A DNA stretch of 64,000 bases. Origin: Viscum album (taxonomy: Eukaryota; Streptophyta; Magnoliopsida; Santalales; Viscaceae). The notes beneath the pieces are model-generated. The model did no database searches, was not told the DNA's origin, and saw only the letters and a list, made by a program, of their open reading frames with translations. Where the stretch lies: NCBI GenBank assembly GCA_963277665.1, contig OY728125.1, positions 1,716,424,889 through 1,716,488,888 on the forward strand. Reading direction: 5' to 3'. Within the stretch, counting starts at the first letter, position 1; every line of letters begins with the position of its first letter. Positions 57,341 to 64,000 of the stretch are shown piece after piece. The position numbers and the translations under genes are program-made.

Positions 57341-58100
57341 CCCGATAGGATATGCATCAAGGGATCTTGAATAAATTCAAGAAATTAATAGCTCAACTAG
57401 AATCCATGGAGGGGTGGCACACTCCAATACAACCAGAGCACAAATCCTACCCCGATTGGGTGAGTAACATTCCGCCACCACCAAACATCGAGAACCCCAT
57501 ATTTCTAGTATTCAATGGATTAGGGGAGCTAGAACATCATTTAATGCACTATACCTTTTATTGTGACCCCATGATGGGAACTCCAGAGCATCAAGAAGCA
57601 GTAAAGATCAGGTGATTCGTACGAGCGCTGTAGGGATCGCCTTTCGTATGGTATACTAGCTTGCCAACCAATTCAATCACAAGATGGGAGGACCTCCGAC
57701 GATAGTTTCTCTTCCAGTTCAATTCAACGCTACCTAAAAAAATGGTCAGTGATCTCATCAACTGCAAGCAGTGAGATAACTAAAGGGTCTCAGAATTCAT
57801 TTTTAGATAGAAAGGAATGACTTATTCCTTGAATAGGTCACTCACCCATGATGAAATGCTCACCATGTTCATCGACAACCTCCATGATGAATTGCGAACA
57901 CCACTCATCCTTGTGAAGTACACAAGTGGGTTTATAGATTTCTCTTCAATTTCCCATAGAATAGAAGCCTCCTTGTAATGAACCAATATTAAGTCCCGAG
58001 TGGCCCAATCCGACCTTGGGAAAAGAACGGGAAACATTTGAAGCGGCTTCTGTCATGTTTAAGCCACCTCGACACCAACACTAGTTGTGAGGCCCTCACC
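57341..58100 (+). pseudogene. Element D gag capsid (decayed)
   Basis: The reading at 57352-57615 contains NPIFLVFNGLGELEHHLMHYTFYCDPMMGTPEHQEAVKI, the start of a Tat-type gag capsid. After a stop it goes on with a WYTSLP-like reading in another frame, then SITRWEDLRR and FLFQFNSTLP, and further on MLTMFIDNLHDELRTPLI. The order of motifs agrees with Tat gag, but at least four stops interrupt it. Confidence 0.75.
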
Positions 58101-59248
58101 GAACCATGTAGGACCAATTGGATGCCAAAAACCACCCCACCATGGAAATATTGGTGACCAGGTGCTAAAATAAATCATTTCTACGAAATAAGAAATATAT
58201 TTTACTCATTCTGAGATGACCAGGTCTGCAGCTATTTCATAGCTCCTATGAATTGCAACTTTCTCCGGCTACCGAAGCCAAAGAGAGATGATGAAGTGGG
58301 TCTCGATGACCATCCAAGTTATTTTACCTAATACCAAATAATGGGAGACAACATCTATGAATTATTTTTTTTAAGGAACCTTCTAAAAAAGATGGTGAAT
58401 TACAGGCATGTCATATTGGGATCGCCGACAGCACAGGTGGCGTATTATTCCACCTCACACTCAAGAGAGGAATTGGAATGGAAAACCATCGCCGGTAAGA
58501 AGGAGAAAAATATCGAAAACTGGATGACCCTAAAGAACATCAATCAAGTTCATGGAATCCTATTGGCATAGTTGAAACAACCAACCATGCCCCCAAAAGC
58601 TCCTGATACAGCACAACAATCCTCGTCATACTCATGGTCTTTTAAATGCCAGAAGGGAAGAAATAAATGAAAAGAAGATGAGATGACACTAAATATAAAG
58701 TCAGTGTTGAAACATTCAGACTTCATGCCAACTGACATGGTACAACGGGCACCACCTCGCCAAATGGTACAGTAGGCACCGCCCCTCTAAATAGAACCGT
58801 TGGAAGGAGACAGTCATACATAAGCGGTGTCAGATCAAGAACTGATCTTCGGATCCATTAATTTCATTCACATGAAAGACGCCTTCTCGGATGGAGACTA
58901 TGTTCAAGAACCCAAATTCCCCATGCCCAACCGAAGTTCCGGAGGAAGAGGCCGCAAAGGCCAGAGGTTTCTTGGAAGGCATGATTGTGGCATGAGTCAA
59001 ATTCATTGCCACTCCATTTATCAAACTGTTAACATCACAGAATCCCATAGAAGGACCCTCCAGCAGACGCAACAAGAACCAGAATTCTTCTCCACCCCCA
59101 TAAAAAAAATTCAATCCCATTTTTATTAGAATATCAATCAAGAGAAGAAAAAATACCAAATTTCTTAAGGCATGTAGGCAAAACAGTTCATCCAAACTCA
59201 GAAAGGACTGCAACACCAACAACCCCAGTTAGAGAGGCCAAACTATAT
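58101..59248 (+). pseudogene. Element D gag-protease linker (decayed)
   Basis: No domain is recognised. 58535-58590 matches the last part of element C before the Athila insertion. The small open frames 58341-58571 and 58827-59129 have no family match. The two long ones read on - (58830-59222 and others) are shadows. Confidence 0.45.
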
Positions 59249-60150
59249 GTGTCCAAAGTCAAAACCCCTAAAGTGTCTATGAAAGAGAAATCCCAAGCTG
59301 GGAATCACCGTCCATTAGAGAAAAATTATGATATTCTAAAGCATCTAGCTTCAGTACCAGCAAAGCTGTCAATTCTGGATGCATTTAGCCTATCTGAAGA
59401 TCTTAGGGAGGCACTCATCGAAGCCTTACTATGTCCCCAAGAGTTCGAGGCTGAAGTAGTAATATCCAAAATCTATCTAATGAATACCAGTCATGAATAA
59501 TGGTACGTTGTCATCTTCTTCATAGATAGGGATGAAGAAACCATCATTAAAGGGCACATCAAACCCTTATATGTGTCTATAAAGATAAATGTAATTGATG
59601 TTTAGAGGGTCTTCATCAACAAAAACTCTATAGTTAACCTCCTCCCGTTGTGAATGATTCATCGGTTGGGCTATAATGAAGACATCTTGACACCATGCAC
59701 TACAACTCTGCTGGGATATGAAAAAGTGAGCAGAAACCATTGGGACGAATCAAGCTCAAAACTTGTCTCGGAGACCTCATGTCATATTTCGAGTTCCCAG
59801 TAGTGCATAAATGTATGACCTTCAATGTCCTATTAGGGAGTCCTTGGTTACACCATCAAACATAAATTTCGTTATCATACCACCATTGCATTAGATATTT
59901 CACTAATGGAAAAAATAAAACATTTCATATTGATAAATCCCCATTTGAGTCCTATGAATCGCATTAAATCAATATAGGGTTCTAAAAATCAGAAGGAAAA
60001 CATGTTTTGTACAATGAAATTGATTGGATTACTACCCCTAATGGGTTGGAAATGGATCCCTCAAACCACATCTAGATACTTGGGGAAGAGTATGTATTAC
60101 CCATCAACTAAGTTGAATTCTCAAGTGCAAGTCCGAATGCAGACTCAATT
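59249..60150 (+). pseudogene. Element D aspartic protease region (decayed)
   Basis: The open stretch 59249-59500 reads KNYDILKHLASVPAKLSILDAFSLSEDLREALIEALLCP, the conserved pre-protease segment. The active-site region at about 59615-59655 reads NKNSIVNLLPL, where the family has DGGAAVNVLPL, so the catalytic aspartate is lost. The VLGYTIKH region corresponds to the conserved GSPWLH segment of element C. Several stops follow. Confidence 0.72.
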
Positions 60151-60350
60151 GTCTACATGATCTCCATCATATACACCAAGTTCAAAGACAAGGAAAAGTG
60201 GGTTGACTCCCATGATGTCAGGAAAATCCCTATAAAAGATACTCCCACCCTATCCTTGGGACTTCAAGATACCCTCTCCACCCTCACTAAGGAAAAATAC
60301 GATTTCACTCCCAACATTGGAGAGTTTGACTAAAAAATCCACTCTCCATA

Positions 60351-60683
60351 AAAAGAGGGAGAAGATAAAGATGATGAAGAAGAAGAAGAAGAAGAAAATA
60401 AAGAAGGCCTCAAATATTCCCTTTCTACATTCGAAGAAGTCATCTCCAAAACAATCGATGAACATTGTGAGATAAACCTGGGGACAAAAGATGACCCATG
60501 TCCCACTCTGATTAGTGTGGATACGCCTGTTGAGGAGAAAGAGGCATATAACTCCTTCCTAAATAAGAATCGATATATGTTTTCCTGGAATTACACTGAA
60601 ATGCCAGGCCTCGATCCTGAGGTTTCCACTCATCATTTGGGTTTACCAGAAGATCATAGTGGCTATAAGCAGGCAGCTTGAAG
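60351..60683 (+). pseudogene. Element D protease-RT linker with acidic run and RT start
   Basis: This stretch is open for about 110 codons but has no early ATG, so it is easily missed. It starts with an acidic run of seven glutamates encoded by (GAA)n, then FEEVISKTIDEHCE, and FLNKNRYMFSWNYTEMPGLDPEVSTHHLGL, the standard N-terminus of Tat reverse transcriptase. It ends at TGA 60681-60683. Confidence 0.7.
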
Positions 60684-61540
60684 AACCCACCTGAGGCAAG
60701 CTGCCAAAATAGAGGTTGAATTTGACAAGATGATCAAAGAAAACTTCACATAGGAGGTCAAATATACGATCTGTTTGTAAAACATAGTCCCTATTAAAAA
60801 TGAGAATAGAAATATTAGAATCTGCATTGACTTTAAAGTCCTTAATCGTAATTCTCTAAAAGACGATTTCCTGGTTCCGATCATAGAATTGTTGATCAAT
60901 GAAAGAGATGTATATGAAGCTCTCACTTTCATGGATGACTATTCTGGATACAACCAGATCTGGATGGCCCAAGGAGATGAATAAGCTACCAATTTCTGGG
61001 CTCCTCAGGTAATTTTTTGTTATAAAGTGATTAATTTTTGTCTAAAGAATGTTGACGCCACATATCAGCATGCCATGCATCGTATCATTAAGCCCTTCTT
61101 GGGAAAGTTCATCGAGTTTTATGGAGGCAATCTGGTGGTTAAATTATGACATCACTCAAACCACCTTGACAATCTGGAAACTGTCTTCAAAAAATTTCAG
61201 CAGCACAGTTTAATGATGAATCCCCTAAAGTGCTCCTTTGGCACTACCAAGGGAAAATTCTTTGGCTTCGTTGTACGCCATCACATCATCTATGTCGACC
61301 CTGAGAAGACAAAATCCATCTTTGGAATGTCACCACCTCAAAACCTCACTGAGTTGAGAGGTCTCTAGGGGAACCTTTCCTACATTCGACGCTTTATAGA
61401 CAACCTATCAAGTAAATGTTTACCTTTCACAAGGATTATGAAGAAAGGAGTTACGTATGAGTGGGATAATGACTGCAAAAGAAGCGTTAGAAAATATCAA
61501 AAGATATCACCTAAGAATGACAGTGATGATGCCTCCATTT
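60590..61540 (+). pseudogene. Element D reverse transcriptase (decayed)
   Basis: Tat reverse transcriptase: MPGLDP (near 60600), NIVPIKNENRNIRICIDFKVLNR, YEALTFMDDYSGYNQI, and NVDATYQHAMHRIIKPFLGKFIEF. The polymerase box is lost: it reads YGGN at 61120-61131 where element C keeps YVDD. The thumb region NPLKCSFGTTKGKFFGFVV and DPEKTKSIFGMSPPQNLTELRGL is well kept. Several stops are present. Confidence 0.82.
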
Positions 61541-61930
61541 GAGGGGAGACCTCTCATTTTTTATGTAACCCCCCTGGAATGGTCATTAGGCGCCTTCCTT
61601 ACATAGAATAATGATGACTGTATCTAGAAAAACCTCTATTACCTCAACAGAACAATGATTGATGCTGAAACTCAGTATTCAAAAAATGAAAAGAACTGGC
61701 TAGCCCTAATCTTTGAGGTTTAGAATCTCCGGAATTACGTGCAGCACTATGAAGTCCAACTGGTTTCCCGCTGCAACCTGATCAAATATATCCTCAACCA
61801 TCCCAAGCTAAATGGATTCCTATCAAGATGGGTGGTCATCCTACAATAGTTTGACATATGATATATTCCCCAAAAATCCATCAAATACCAAGCGTTAGAA
61901 AACTTCCTAGCTGAGCACCCCTCAGAGTAG
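61541..61930 (+). pseudogene. Element D first RNase H (decayed)
   Basis: Readable pieces are LEWSLGAFL, KNLYYLNRTMIDAETQYSKNEKNWLALIF and VQLVSRCNLIKYILNHPKLNGFLSRWVVILQ. They match the Ty3/Gypsy RNase H and its connection to the next domain. Stops interrupt it. Confidence 0.72.
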
Positions 61931-61989
61931 AAAAACATTGTTGGATGCCGAACTTCTAGATGAAGAAGTTTTCTCCATCCAGGAGGACC

Positions 61990-62400
61990 CCTAGACATGG
62001 GAAATGTATTTTGATGGTTCTTCCTAAAGCCCAATAAGAAAAAAGATGGAGGATCCCAAGCTCAAAAAAGTAAGGTTGGGAATTATACTCGTATCCCCTA
62101 AAAATACCGTCTTTCCTTACTCTTTCCTTCTTTCAAAACAATGTACAAATAATGAAGTAGAATATCAGGTCCTCATTACAGGCTTGGAACTGACACTTCG
62201 TGTGCAAGCCAAGCACCTTAAAATGATGGGTGATGTAGAGCTATTCATCAAAGAGATCAGTGGTGACTATTCCATTAAAAAAAGTATTGGTTCCCTTGAT
62301 GAACCATGTTCGAGAACTGATGAAAGAATTCACATCAGAAACAATGTGTACTTATGTCCCATGGTCACAAAAGGCCCATGCTGACACTTTGGAAAATGTC
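61990..62400 (+). pseudogene. Element D second (archaeal-type) RNase H
   Basis: After MYFDGSS (first aspartate) comes the open stretch 62046-62384. It has LGIILVSPKNTVFPYSFLLS, the glutamate motif CTNNEVEYQVLITGLEL, and MMGDVELFIKEISGDYSI with the next aspartate. This is the extra RNase H of the Tat branch. The three acids are visible, so this domain is better kept than the RT. Confidence 0.8.
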
Positions 62401-62479
62401 GCCACAACCTTGGCTGATCCAGACTGATATGAAATAGTCATTAACATTTCTCACCGCAAAATGGTCTTTCCATTCATCT

Positions 62480-63807
62480 AGATAAATATGGAGGAGATTG
62501 ATAAAATTATCCCCATTTCTAATCCTTATAATCACACCACTGAATGGATGATTCCCATTGAAAATTACCTTCAGAATGGGGAATTCCCACCAGATAGGGA
62601 TGGAAAGGAGAAGGTCCGAATATGGGTAGTCAACTTTGTCTTATACAACGGGTTAATCTAATAGAAGGTTCTCTATAAAATAGGCCTTGACAGAGTCCTT
62701 CTCAAGTGCATTGATGGAGAAGAGACAACAGCCGTCAGGAAAGAAGTGCATGCCAGAGCTTATGGAGCGCACCAATCAGAGACCAAGCTCTCTCACGAAA
62801 TCTAAAGGCTTGGGTATTACGGGCCAACTATGATATAGAATTGTTCCATATTCACCAAGAAGATCCATTACTGCCAAGTTCAATATTTTTTCATACACCG
62901 ACCCTTGGAGTTACTTCATAGAGCTAAGTAATCATGGAAATTTTCCACCTGGGGGATGGATGTTGTGGGACCATATCATCCCACCACATCTAGACAATTC
63001 ATGTTCATATTCATAGAGGTCGACATCTTTTCCAAATGATATGAATCCATACACCTTAAAAATAAATTGGGGGGAAACATTATTAGCTTTGTGAAATCCC
63101 ACAAAATTACTAGATTTGTTGTCCCCCATACAATACTGACAATCAACGACACCAACTTCTGCTATGATGAGTTGGAAAAGTTATACTAGGAGTATTGAAT
63201 CAAAGCCAACCGGCCGTCCCGCCACCATGCGGGGACCAATGGGAAGATAGAGGCATTCAAAAAAACCTTTTCCAATATACTATAGAGAATGGTAGATAAT
63301 GATAAGAAATCATGGCCAAAGAATATCTTTTATGCTTTGTGGGATTATAGGACCACGACCCGTATTTCCCCCATGCGGCCTCATACTCGGTAGTAACGGG
63401 GCATAGGTGGTTTTACCTATTGAAATTCATGTTCCATCACATCGAGTGGAAATTTTCGATAAAATTTCCATGAAGGATGAATCCCAGATATGGTTTGATG
63501 AGTTGGATCAATTAGAAGAAAAAATGTTGCACACTCTACACCATTTCGAAATCTACCAAAACTGGATCGCACAAGCCTTCAAAAAAAAGGTTCACCTTCG
63601 ATCTTTCATCAAAGGAGAAATGGGGTTAGTCCTTAGAATACTGAGGATACTTGGGAAGAAGCCCCCAAATCTTGATCCAAAGTGGGAAGGACAATATATC
63701 ATACACAGGGTCTATTCTAATGAAGCATACACCTTGATATCAATGGATGGAATACTCATCATGGCTCCCACAAATGTGAAGTTCTTGAATAAGTACTTCA
63801 CATAGTA
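62480..63807 (+). pseudogene. Element D integrase (decayed core, open C-terminus)
   Basis: The core reads FSTWGMDVVGPYHPTTSRQF (first aspartate) near 62940, PHTILTINDTNFCYDELEKLY (second aspartate) near 63130, and GTNGKIEAFKKTF (the glutamate) near 63240, with stops between. The C-terminal part is open from 63407 to 63805 (132 codons): DELDQLEEKMLHTLHHFEIYQ, KKKVHLRSFIKGEMGLVLR, and DPKWEGQYIIHRVYSNEAYTLI. It ends in VKFLNKYFT and TAG at 63805-63807. It is the best preserved gene part of D. Confidence 0.83.
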
Positions 63808-64000
63808 GCAACCCCCCAGAAGTCGTGGTCCAAACTCTATGACCCTAAACTATGAGTTCTAATACCCCCATGACATGTTCTAAACTCTTCAAACCAAAAC
63901 TATGAGCCATCATCCAGAAAAAAGACATTAAATTGTACAATATTAGTCCATGAAACGTGACATTGAGCCCCCCGTGTCATGGTCCAAGATCTATAACCTT
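63808..64000 (+). other. 3' non-coding sequence of element D
   Basis: This follows the integrase stop. It contains a worn GACATTAAATTGTAC unit like those after element C at 35775-35960, and a run of six C. The 3' LTR, if present, starts near or beyond the window edge. Confidence 0.5.

Noticed and set aside
58830..59222. 130-codon hydrophobic open frame on -
   Set aside because: It is antisense to the readable protease-linker frame of element D and has no counterpart in element C.

Overview
This window looks like intergenic nuclear DNA of a flowering plant. It is built almost entirely of nested Ty3/Gypsy LTR retrotransposons, and no host gene is visible in 64 kb. The evidence is the set of element lineages: Tekay/Del-like chromoviruses, Athila, and Tat elements with two RNase H domains. 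Primer-binding sites match plant tRNA 3' ends (Asp, initiator Met, Trp), LTRs are 1.7-3.5 kb long, and insertions carry 5-bp target-site duplications (TSDs). I cannot name the species.

Layout. (1) 1-4079: 3' end of a chromovirus, here called F, on the + strand: a decayed integrase C-terminus/chromodomain, a polypurine tract and a 3.47-kb 3' LTR holding a GC-rich tract and a 25-bp minisatellite. (2) 4080-10440 and 30515-~35755: an old, heavily decayed Tat element, C, on the + strand, cut by a younger insertion. Its gag-side half lies left of the insertion; protease, RT, RNase H, second RNase H and integrase lie right. (3) 10441-30514: an Athila array on the - strand with three LTRs and two internal regions sharing the central LTR, flanked as one unit by the TSD TCTAT. 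Copy A is 10441-21347 and copy B is 19607-30514. (4) 35756-37347 and 48620-~52130: non-coding and LTR-like DNA between C and D, split by (5) 37348-48614: a complete but decayed chromovirus E on the - strand, with two ~3.1-kb LTRs and the TSD CAAAG. (6) ~52130-64000: a second Tat element, D, on the + strand, starting with a tandem array of tRNA-Trp primer-binding sites and running past the window edge.

No element has an undamaged gag-pol. The Athila copies come closest. B is a single frame of 1806 codons (including the terminal stop) with four premature stops. A has three stops and one single-base frameshift. None of these lesions is shared, so the common parent was probably intact when it doubled.

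Relative age by eye: C and D are oldest, E is intermediate (LTRs differ clearly), and the Athila array is youngest (LTRs differ by a few percent). F is younger than C because it sits in C's left LTR. No new defence, secretion or biosynthetic system was found. The most notable points are the LTR-sharing Athila dimer, the multiplied tRNA-Trp primer-binding sites, and the in-frame 66-bp minisatellite in D.
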